Below, piece after piece: positions 12,601 through 24,600 of a stretch of 64,000 nt of DNA (positions within the stretch are counted from its first letter, which is position 1; each line of letters starts with the position of its first letter). The notes beneath the pieces were generated by a model. It was given only the letters and a program-made list of their open reading frames with translations. It was not told the DNA's origin and made no database searches. The stretch spans positions 19,947,158 through 20,011,157 of the forward strand of contig CM041097.1 in the NCBI GenBank assembly GCA_023079485.1, in the 5' to 3' direction. Source of the DNA: Archilochus colubris (lineage: Eukaryota > Chordata > Aves > Apodiformes > Trochilidae). The position numbers and the translations under genes are program-made.

Positions 12601-15600
12601 CATACAAGCACATCCTTTGCTTCCTGTACCTACACAGGACAAGTCCCAGTCCCCTGTGACTGCTGAGCTGTCAAACAGCCTCACAGCAATGAAGAGTACC
12701 TGGGCAAAATGTTTTATCTTCACTATTAGGTTCTCATAGTAGTTTGCTCTTACACTGTTGAATTTCTACTCAGTCATCTTGAGGAGAATTCTCCCCATTG
12801 TTTACAGCAATGTTTTGCAATCTCTTCTGATGTTTCTCTGGGCTTTCACAGAGTGGTACTGTTCTCGAAGTCTGACTTCATCTACAGCCTCCTGCTGCCT
12901 AAGTGCAGCATGGCTTCTCTTCTCTTTTATTAGCACCAAGTATGTGAATCTCTACTTTGTTTTCTGCCTTTGGGTTTGCTGATAAGCTTCCTCTGGATTT
13001 CAGATTGGTACTTCTCCAATTAAAGAGGACAAAGAAGCTTTTGCTATAGTACCAGTTTCCCCTGCAGAGGTTCGGGACTTGGATTTTGCAAATGATGCAA
13101 GTAAGGTTTTAGGTTCCATTGCTGGCAAGCTGGAAAAGGGAACGATAACCCAGAATGAAAGGAGGTAAGGAAGAAAGAATTTGCTTCAGATAATATTGTT
13201 TCCTTTGCTCAGTAACTGTTTATTTGAAATTTTTATGTACTCTATCTTCAGGAGAGGGATTTGATTTCCTACCTGATTAAGATTTAAAAAACCCCAAAGC
13301 TGATGTATTTCTTGTTGGTGTGTCCACACTGGAGGTTCTCAAGCCCTCGTGTTGCTGTGAGAACTGCTGGTGTGAACTTGGAGCAATAATCCCCAGCATA
13401 CCTTTCTTGAGGGGCTTTGCTAATCAAGTGTGGGAATTTATAATCTACCTTGTGAAGACTGAACTTATGACTTCTTGCAAATCCTCTGACAATGTCAGTG
13501 AAAAGTGCATGGCCACACAAAAGGAGCACAGAGGGGGCTGTGTAAAGCCAGGACCCACGTGCTCCTGTACCCAGTGTATTTTCTTTTGGCCTTGGGAGAG
13601 GTTATCACCTGATTTTTTTATTTTGATTTTTTTTTCCTGGCAGCTTTAAGAACTGCCAAAGCTGCCTTAAGGTGATATTGTTGTCTTACTGCTGCTGTTG
13701 TTTAGCTCTTAGACAGCAATGATGCAGTAAGAAGGAGCATTAGTTCCTAATTTTAAGTTGTCTACCAACCTGTGTGCTTTATCCAGCATCTGAGTCTCTA
13801 CTTGGCCTTCTTCTTTCACTTAGCATTTTGAAATCTGTGTAAACTTACATTGACCTTGTTCTTTTAACAGATAGAATTTGTAGTCTTGCATTAACAACTT
13901 CTGGCTCTTCTGTTAGATCTGTTACCAAATTGTTGGAGGATTTGGTCTACTTTGTTACTGGTGGAACTAATTCTGGACAAGACGTTCTTGAAGTGGTATT
14001 TTCTAAACCTAATAGAGAGAGGCAAAAACTGATGAGAGAACAGAATATTCTAAAGCAGGTAGGCTGCATTTTTCACTGAACTCTGCCTACAAGAAGGGTT
14101 GCCAGAAAACAGAACCTAAAAGTAGAAAATCTGGCCAAACTATTGGTACTAAGAGACTCTTGGAGTTTCTAGATTTCAGCAGGCTCTTGGTGGTGGGCTG
14201 TAGGCATACCATTGCTAGAGGGGAAAAAAAAAACAGACAGAATACAGTGTTTTATAGAAGTGATAACAGTGTCTTCTGTCCAGGCTACTCTGGCCAAGAA
14301 AGAAACGTGGTAACTATGCTGCATTTCTGGTGTACCTTTTAGAAACTTAAAAGCTGCTGAGACAGGGCTTTTGCACTAATTTTAATCAGATGAAGGCAGT
14401 GTCTCAGGGGATTTTTATCTGCTTTTTCTCACAAATCTCTAGATTTTCAAGCTGCTGCAGGCACCCTTTACAGACAGTGGGGATGGCCCCATGCTGCGGC
14501 TGGAGGAGCTGGGAGACCAGCGTCACGCTCCCTTCAGACACATCTGCAGGCTCTGCTACAGGGTGCTGAGGCACTCCCAGCAGGACTACAGGAAAAATCA
14601 GGTTTGAAACCTGTCTGTTGCTTTCAGTGGCTTTGCTGTGGTGGTACAGGCAGCAAAAGATTGTGGGGTTGCTTGGGTTTACTCCCTCTGGTATTCGTTG
14701 TCTTTCTTGGAGGCTGCGTGTGGTGTGATCAGTGCCTGTTCCTTGGAGAATTTAAAAAAAAAACAGTGGAACTTTCAAATCCAGGAGAATTATAAGCTTT
14801 TTTTCACCCTGGTTTACTACAAGCTCCATTGAAAGTGGCTTAAAGCTGTTCATTTTTCTGTTGTAATTGTTAAAAGCAAACTGATATCACACGGGGATTA
14901 ATACCTTGGTGGTGTCTAGCCTGGGAGGGAGGGAAAGAGGTGTCAAGGTTATTGGACATCACTTTACTCTGAGAAGAACAACTTCACAGAGTCACAGATT
15001 GTTAGGGGCTGGAAGGGACCTTGAGAGATCGTTGAGTCCAACTGCCCTGGTGTAGGTCAGATAGGATTTAAAATTTAAATCCAGTTTGCTTCTTGAGATG
15101 TCGATATTGACAAAGATCTTACTGTTTTCTCTTACTGAGCATTGTCTTAAATTCTGAGAAATAATCCCACCGCCTGCCTTTCTTCCTTCCCTCTGTGTTT
15201 TGAAGGAATACATTGCAAAGCAGTTTGGGTTCATGCAGAAGCAGATTGGATATGATGTCTTGGCTGAGGACACCATTACAGCGCTGCTTCACAACAACCG
15301 CAAGCTCCTGGAGAAGCACATCACAGCTGCAGAGATTGACACTTTTGTTAGTCTTGTGAGGAAAAATAGGGAGCCCAGGTAAGATCTAAGGTTCTGAGTC
15401 TCCCATTGCCCTTCTTCTCTCGGCTCTGAGAAAAACCTGCACCTGCCAACTTGCTGGTAAGGAAGCACAGCTCGTTCACTTCTTTTTTTGGCACTCGCCA
15501 TAATTCTCCCTCGGGCAGCAGTCTAGCTCTGCAATGGTAAGATGGAGTTCTCAGTGTTTTCTTTCTGAAATGTAGGTTGCTTCAGTCTAGATCTCAGCAG

Positions 15601-18600
15601 GGACTGATACCCTTTTGGCTCGTGTTTTCCAACAGGTTTTTGGATTACCTCTCAGATCTCTGCGTTTCCATGAACAAATCTATCCCAGTGACACAGGAGC
15701 TGATTTGTAAAGCGGTGCTGAACCCAGCCAATGCAGACATTCTCATTGAAACTAAGTGAGTTGATGCCTTTAAAGATGCTCTTCCTAGTGTGAAACAGAA
15801 GGAAGGTAATTCAAAGCTGCAAGCACTGCTGGCACCTCTAGGGAAAGCAGTTACGTATGTGTGGAGTCCTCTTCAAACACAGAGGGAAGGGGATGGATGG
15901 CAGCAGACGTCTGCCATATGCAGTCACAGACAGAAACCATTCAGATATCTCACATTTGCTCAAAGCAGACAGACTTTGCAGGAAAGGTGTGCAGGGTCCT
16001 CCCCTGGCCCTCAGCCTTTCCTCCATAAGCTGTCCCCACAAAGCACTTCTTGGGTGCCTGCTCCCCGAGCTCAGCCTGAAGCAAAGCAGAAGCTGAGGCA
16101 TCTCTGCTCACTCATTTCTCCCTCTGTGGTTAGGATTGTGGCTTCCAGCATCATAGCAGGGACCAAATCCCAATTACCTTTCAAAAAGATGGGTTTATTT
16201 GATACGTGGAGTAGGGCACAGATATCATAATACTGTAAAAGGGAAGCAAGTCTTGGTCAGGTAGTATTGAAAAAACACAAGGGTGAGAGTATGCTATCAC
16301 AGTTAATTCTCTTCATGAAGTCATAAGGACTTTGCTCTTTATTTGTTCTGATTGTGTATCTTATCTTGGCTATTCAATTTGCCTTTTTTTCAGATGTATG
16401 ATCCTTTTTTTTGGCTGGAAAGCTGAAAGTCCCCAGAGCCTTTTTAGTTTAGTAGCTGATATATTTCTAATTATTCCACCATGTAAGCAGAAAGAAATTC
16501 TCAATAACTTGGAATTTATCCAATACAGAAGTAATTGATTTTTAGTTATTTTTATTTACCAAATCCTTTCCTAGTCCATTGGATGATCTTTGAACCAGGT
16601 GTCCTATAAAGATGTTTTTGAAAGTCAGTCAGGCATGCCTTTAATTCCCTTGTTTCTTTATCTTCCTTAACTGAATGGAGCTGAAATGTTGGTCTGGTAA
16701 AGGCAGGATGTAAAACTGACAATATAATTCTAATCTAATGCTTTTAAAAGTAAACGACATGTTTTATGTAGAAAACTGCTCCTGCTGAAAGAGTGAGATG
16801 CTCTGTTTCTGCTTTGCAGAGTTAAGGAATAAAATTTCTGTTTTCTGAACGCAGGTGAAATGATAAAATCAGTTCCTTCTCCAACAGCAGCACATTTCAG
16901 CAAGTGTCTTAAATGTTCTGAAAGATCTCCCTGGGTCTTGGCAAGGTGCAGTCTAACCTGACTTCCCTCTGGCAGGCTGGTCCTCTCTCGGTTCGAGTTT
17001 GAGGAAGTGTCAAGTGGAGAAAATGCCTTGGAAGTTGGAGAAGATGAGGAAGAAGTGTGGCTGTTCTGGAGAGACAGTAACAAGGAGATCCGCAGTAAGA
17101 GTATCCGAGAGCTGGCTCAGGATGCCAAGGAAGGGCAGAAGGAGGATCGGGATGTGCTCAGCTACTACAGGTTAACACCACTTGGATGCCTGGCCAAGTC
17201 CATGTGGAGAAGCCTCTGCTATACAGGCTGTAGTGGGTTTGGGAGAAAGGATCCTGGGTTTATGGACAGAGTAGCTGTGAGGGAGTGAGGATGGAGGCTC
17301 CTTGAAGTGAGAGCTAAATGCACAAAGCTGTTCATGGTGGGCAATCTGATTACCAGCATTAGCAAGGTTAAACTGATTTTCAAAGAAATGGTTGAGGCTT
17401 AGAGTGCACTGAATTTGCACAACACTTAATGGCTGTGTTTCTGTTTGGGTCCCTGATAAGTGAGTGCCAGGAGAAGGCTGGGTGTTAACCCCTCAGATGT
17501 ATTCTGATGGTAGCTGGGGTGAACAGCTGCTTGTGATAAGAGCAGGATCTGAGCATGCAGATGTTCTGCTTTTGATTTTAAAGAAGTCACTGCTCTTTTC
17601 TCTGCTTTCTAAACTTCCCTCTAAGCTCAAAGCCTTTGCTGGTCCTGTTGTTCTCAGCAGGACAATGTACAAAGTTATGAAAATGCCAGAAGGTGGGTTT
17701 GATTAATGTGCAGTGCTCTTTTGTAGGGCTCAGGGTCTGCTCTTAGCAGTGTCTAACATGAAGCAATCTTTCCAGATGACTTGACAAGACATCAAGTTCT
17801 TGGCATAGTGTAAGATCAGGTTTCAGCCCAGACCAAATTCTTGTGTCTGGGTTACAAACTCTTGAGAGCAGATTGATGGACTCAATTGTGGTGATACAGG
17901 AAGTACAACTAGATTTTTTTTTTTTTAATACCAACCTTATTTCCATTATCTCTTCCACTGAAATGGTTCATGCATTAGACTTCCTAAGACATGATTTTAT
18001 TTGAGCCTATTGGAGGAGTGAGCTCAAAAGGAGAACTTCTGCATGTATTTGAAAAAAAAAAAGCTCTATAAATATACCTGCTTTCAAAATAGATTTTTCT
18101 TCCAGTTGCTTTTAAATAGAATTGATAGTGTTAATTTTTTGAGTCTGCATTATAGACACAAGGGTTTAGGATATGGTTTGGTCAAGTTCCCATAAGGAGT
18201 GCTGAGAGTGACAAGGAGTCTGTTTTCAATTAAATTTTAATTTCTGTAGGAAACTCCACAGTTGACACTGTTCAGCACAAGCCTGTATGCACACTCATGA
18301 GGCCTGGACATGGACTTAGTGACTGAAGGTTAATTATCAGTCTGAATGTGCATAACTTAAATGCCAGTTACTTTTAGTTTATGTACTGAAAAGCTTAGGA
18401 ATTAGGTTCAGTTTTTCTCTACTAGTTCTTGTACTGAAGGGGAGCAGAGCTCAGTAGTTGTTTAATTAGGTACTTAATTCTTAATGATTCTGTAGTCCAT
18501 TTGTGAGGTTGCTGCAGTGGCAGCTGTGTCTGCAGCACCATATGAAGGGTTTGGTCTTCCACAGTATTTAGGCTGAGCTGCCTTAAGTGTCCTTTACGTT

Positions 18601-21600
18601 CTTCTGTAGCTTTCATAAACAGCATTTCTTACTTCTGTGTGGTTAACAGGAAAATATGACCACTCCTTTTATTCTAGTCTTCCACTATGTTTCTTTTTAC
18701 TGTACATGTCACTTGATAAGTACTTTTTCCATTAAAACTATTTGCTATGTTACTGCAAAACACAAGATGCATTCTTTTAACACGTGTAAGAGTAAATCAG
18801 TGCTATGCCCAGGGGACATTCTGGATTTTAAAGTGTAAGCTTTATGTATTTTTTTTTTCCCCCTAAAGATACCAGCTAAACCTCTTTGCTAGAATGTGCC
18901 TTGATCGACAGTACTTGGCCATCAATGAAATATCTGGGCAGCTGGATGTGGACCTCATCCTGCGGTGCATGTCTGATGAGAACTTGCCCTATGACCTGAG
19001 GGCATCTTTCTGCAGGCTGATGCTTCACATGCACGTTGATCGTGACCCCCAGGAACAAGTCACCCCAGTGAAGTATGCTCGTCTCTGGTCTGAAATACCT
19101 TCTGAGATTGCTATTGATGAGTAAGTACTTGCTGGAATGGTGTGGGAAAGGAAATTACAGCACTCTTGGTTTTTAAAACAAAGCCAGATCAATCCTACAG
19201 CTGGTATTTTTAGTAGCATTTCTGTTTAAAAATAACTTTTAAAAAGCATTACAAATTTTTTTTTTAACATTCAAACCCTGTGTTTCATTTGCCTGGAGTG
19301 GCTGCTGTTGAGAAGCTTTCTGAGAACAACCCAACCTTCCTGTATGTGCTCAGTGGGGGTTTGTGCCCAGAACACAGAGGGATGGGCTGTCTGGTTTGGG
19401 GGATGGGACCTGGCCCTGGGGAGGGAAAGCAAGGAAGAACTATTTGATTTTTCCTCCTGCCTTCCTTGATGAGAAAACAGACTCTTGAGGGAAGATTGTC
19501 TATATGGTTCACACAATCAAAAGTGAGAACAAAGGAACAGACACTGAAACAAGTGATGTGCTGGAGACACAGGTGTGTTCCTGAACCTAGCATGGAAACT
19601 ATGGAAAATACTCTTGATACAGTGGTAAAAAGGCCATACAAACCCCAGCTAGGCTGCAGACCTGATGTCTTGGCCATGGACTTGCATTAACTCTTTGTGG
19701 TACAACTAATTGAAATTTACAGCACTTCAGCTGTTCAGAACTCCGTTCTTTTTGTTAGAGATAATGAACACTTATTTGTGTTAGGTGTTAGGAATCTGAG
19801 TCTTGTCAGTGTTAGTGCTGGTGTTTAGTGGTTTCTTCTTTTTCCTTCCCTTTCCTCCTTGCTAACTGAGTTTTCTTTGCTGAGAAGAGAGATCAGTGGC
19901 TCATGTTCAACTTCAGGTGCCAAAGCAGAAAACCAAATGGCTTCAGCTCTGGCAGAGGCTGAGCAGTGAGACGTGATCACAGAGACAAACAAAAGTAGTT
20001 AGTGGAAGGTGGTGAGGATTGGTTTTTTTCTTGGATACTCTCTGCGTACCCTGAGAAACAAATCTAGAATTTGCATTAAGAAAACTGATGTCTACTTTGC
20101 ATCTATGTTGGGTTTATTTGGAGGAAAACAGCATCCCCAGTCAGCATCTCTTGGCCACATCCGTTTGCCTCAGTGCTGCACAGATCTTGTCATTGTTTCC
20201 ACTAAAATAATAAGGGTTTCTTTTGTTATTTATTGGGACAAAATTATCTTTTTTTGTTTTCCTCAGAAGTTTTAAAATAGTGCAAAATGAGCATATGGGA
20301 TAAAATAGTATAAGCCAGGAAATTATGGTGTCAGCTTCCTGACTCTCTTGCTTGGATAAATTATTTAACTGTGTTTAACTTTACTTAGATTTTGACAAAC
20401 CAATGAAAAACTGTGTCTGGAGAAGAGAGCCCTGTCAATTTGCATGCTAAGTTTTGTGTTTTGTTTTGTTTTGTTTTTTCCTCTTCAGCTATGATAGCAG
20501 TGGAACTTCCAAAGATGAAATTAAGGAGAGATTTGCACAAACAATGGAATTTGTAGAGGAATATTTAAGAGATGTGGTGTGTCAGAGGTTCCCTTTCTCT
20601 GATAAAGAGAAAAATAAGCTCACTTTTGAGGTAGTTATCCAGTTCTGATTTTATGCTTGCTTTTATTTTTTTTTGGGGTAATGTTGGTACTTTTTTCAAT
20701 ACCAGATAGACTGACAAGTAATTAATGATTGCTGAGCCTCAGCAGCCTCTTGCTTTCCACTGTGCTTTTTCTGCCCATGCAACAACACCACTGAAGTTTG
20801 TGAGAGTCTGCAATGCTGGTTCATGAAATACAATTACTGAATGTGAGCTTCTGTCTCAGATTTGCAGCAGCCCTGTTTACTTTTTGTGCTCTCATTGTTA
20901 TTGCAAAGTCAGTCTCTGCTGGAATACATATTCTGGAAAACTAATATGTTTCTGCATGCACAGAGGTCTCTAGAGTTTACAGGATTACTCAGGAAGGAAA
21001 CAATACAGTGTCCTCTGACTTACTGACCTATTAAAATAGTCTGTGCAAATAAAATGTAATAATATTCCCTAAATAACCATTAATTTAAGATGTGAGATTT
21101 AAAAAAGAGAATTATTTGAGGGAATGTACTTCAGCTAATGGGGCTCTGTTAAATGTTTGCACTATATGTGCAATTCTTATGGGTGAATCTTGAAGCAGTG
21201 CACGTGGAGGGCTTGTGGGGAAATTCTGTAACTTGGTAAGAGTAAGGTAGAACCATAAAAAGCATCTGTATGTTCCCTCTAGTCTTGGCCTCTGTTGCCT
21301 TTTCTGAAATGAAAATGGTATGATTTTGTAGCTATAGAGTATCAGTTGAATGTGCAGACTCTTACTCCAGGCACTGCAGTGTTTGTAGGCAAATAGAAAC
21401 CTTTCTGATAAAATGCAGAACTGGAGATTCATGTGCAGTTATGAGGTATCATGGTAGGAACAGGACTCACAGCCAGGCTCTTGATCTGCTCACTGTGTTA
21501 AGACAACTTGACTGTGACAGCTAAATGAGTGGTATTAATGGGGCTTATTATTATTTTGGTAGGTTGTCAACTTAGCCAGAAATCTGATATATTTTGGTTT

Positions 21601-24600
21601 CTACAACTTCTGTGACCTCCTCAGACTAACCAAAATCCTCCTTGCTATATTAGACTGTGTGCACATCACTACCATCTTCCCTATTACCAAGATGGCAAAA
21701 GGCGAGGAAAGTAAAGGTAAGGCTGGAAAACTCCTGGCAGAACAGAGCAGTCCCTGGGAGTTTCTTGTTCATCTCCAAATCTCCGTGTGGGTTTGAAATG
21801 TTGTACTTTTTCTGTCTGTGGCTTGGCTGTACAGCAGGGTAATGCCTAGGATGAGAGAGGGAGAGGGCAGCTTCCTTTTTCCTTTTTTCCTTTTTCCTTT
21901 TTTCCTTTTTTCCTTTTTTCCTTTTTTCCTTTTTTCCTTTTTCCTTTTTTCCTTTTTCCTTTTTCCTTTTTCCTTTTTCCTTTTTCCTTTTTCCTTTTTC
22001 CTTTTTCCTTTTTCCTTTTTCCTTTTCCTTTTCCTTTTCCTTTTCCTTTTCCCTTTTCCCTTTTCCTTTTCCTTTTCCTTTTCCCTTTTCCCTTTTCCCT
22101 TTTCCCTTTTCCCTTTTCCCTTTTCCCTTTTCCCTTTTCCCTTTTCCCTTTTCCCTTTTCCCTTTTCCCTTTTCCCTTTTCCCTTTTCCCTTTTCCGTCC
22201 CCTGTCCCCTGTCCCCTGTCCCCTGTCCCCTGTCCCCTGTCCCCTGTCCCCTGTCCCCTGTCCCCTGTCCCCTGTCCCCTCTCCCCTCTCCCCTCTCCCC
22301 TCTCCCCTCTCCCCTGTCCCCTCTCCCCTCTCCCCTCTCCCCTCTCCCTCTCCCTCCCCTCCCCTCCCTCCCTCTCCCCTCCCTCCCTCTCCCTCTCCCC
22401 TCTCCCTCCCTCCTCCCCCTCTCCCCTCTCCCCTCTCCCCTCTCCCCCTTTTTCCTAAAGCAGTGCTTCTCTTGCCTTCCCTGTGTTCCAGGAATTCAGG
22501 TGCCCACCTGGCATTGTTTAATGTTAAGACAATTTCCCTTCATAGGCTGTGGAGGGCCCTGCCCTGTTAATGCAGTCCCATTACACCAACATAACCTTCC
22601 CTGTTTGCCTACCTCTCTGAAGGGAGCAATGTGATGAGATCAATCCATGGAGTTGGGGAGCTGATGACCCAGGTGGTGCTCAGAGGTGGTGGGTTCCTGC
22701 CCATGACTCCACTTGCTGCTGCTCCTGAGGGCAATGTCAAGCAGAGTGAACCAGAGAAAGAGGACATCCTGGTCATGGACACAAAGCTGAAGATCATCGA
22801 GATACTCCAGGTAGTAGCAACACAAAGTAGAGCAGCATCCTGTGCTGCCTGGGGTCTGAGCTTGGATCTGACAATGTGATGCCTTCACTGAAACAGCTTT
22901 ATAGAAATGAGTTTGCAGGAGACACCTGCATACTGACCAGGGATCTGTAAAATCTGCCTTGCTGAAGAGCTCATTTTTCACCTCTACTGCCTTAGCAATG
23001 ACTCCTGGTCTGCAGGGCTGCATTTTAGTGCCCCAGGGAAGGGAAAGATACTTGACTTTTCCTCACACATCCATCAGCCAGAAACATTTGCCAGCCTTAC
23101 TGTCTCTTTGCCCTCTGACATTTCTCACTTGTCCACTCCAAAGTCTTGCAAAGCAACAAGTTTTATCCCTTTTTCACTGCACTGCCTGGATCTAGAAGTT
23201 GCTGCAAACTTTTTGCCCTGAAATTCCTCTTCCCCCCCTGAGTGGAGGAGCCCCTTTTCTGCTCAGCAGCTTCCTGGGTGAGTTCCCAGAGGGCAGAAAG
23301 CTGCAGAAGCCTTGTAGGCTGAAGGGATGCTGAGCAGCAGGAGAGCCCTTCTGTACCTGTGCCCCCAGGGGAGGCTTTGCTCAGAGCTGGGGGGGAGGTT
23401 ATGCCCTTCCCCTCAGCAGCAGATGCAGCACCAAGGGGAGGCTTGATTCACTTCCTTCCACCATGGCTAATTTTAGTCTGAAACTGGGACTTCTCCTATG
23501 GCCTGGCATGTGCAATGGGATCTTTTACTGTGCCAGTATTCCCCCCTCTTACCACGGCCTATTACAACTGGCATTTAGCATTTTTCATTAAATCTGAGGG
23601 AACTGAAAGGCTTCCTTGCATTGTGCTGCTTTCGGAAGACCTCTGAGAAGGTGGTCCTTGGGATGCTGGAGGTTCTGGTGCCCCTGGCCAGTCCAGCAGC
23701 CAGGCTTTGTGCAGCTCCTGTTCAGCTTTCCTGCATCACAGCACCCTGGGAGGACAGGATCTGTTGGATTCCTCTTGTTTTCAGCACAGAGACAGAAATG
23801 TTACTTTCTCTTCCTGGGGGTGAAGTGAGGATGCCAGAACCAGGCAGGAACAAAGGGTCAAAACTGCTAAAGTCTTCTTCTCAGAAGTATTTATTACTGT
23901 GTGCATATCATATGCTTGTTGAAATCACTGAAAAAAAAGTCACAGAATTCTGGGGATTTTAAAAGAACATTTGTGTACCTCTTCTCCAAGTTAAAGCCAG
24001 ACCTTTACCATGTTAATCTTGCATGTTGGTAGCCCTGAATTATGTCAGTTGTACATGTAAGTAGGCAAGTTATCTCAACATTGTTACTACCTCTGTATCA
24101 TCAGTTTATTTTGAATGTGAGACTGGACTACAGAATCTCCTGCCTGCTTTGTATATTTAAACATGAATTTGATGAGAGCAATGCCCAGATGTCTGAATCA
24201 CCCACTGGAAGCAGTAGCCAAGAAATGTCAGCAAATGTACCAGGTGAGTTCTTTTGCAAAACATGAGTTTGTGGCTTAAGGAAGACTCTTAACCTGAGAG
24301 ATGCAAACTGGATAATTGATTCAGCTTCTTGCTTAGACATGGGGTTGGCCCTAGTGAAGCAGAATACCTTGCTAGCAGCAGGAATAACAGAGCAGGGATC
24401 ACTTCCATGTAACCCAAACAAAACCCAGGATTTATCTGTGCTTGCTCCTATGTGTTTCCAAGTGTGACCAGGAGCCCAAGATACATCCTTGAAAAAAACC
24501 AACCTGCAATAACACTGCCACGTGGGATCTGTCATCCACCTCAAATCTTTCCTGCTCGTGTTTCTGGGTGTGCAGAAAAAGGGTCCCTAAAGTAATCTGC

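Noticed and set aside
13861..13916. Earlier acceptor TTAACAG for exon 12
   Set aside because: It would add an in-frame TAG and break the conserved ERRSVTK junction; TGTTAG at 13916 fits exactly.
21818..22570. 250-codon open frame rich in Phe, Pro, Leu and Ser
   Set aside because: It is a read-through of the C/T minisatellite, which cannot contain stops in these frames. No domain, and it crosses an ITPR1 intron.
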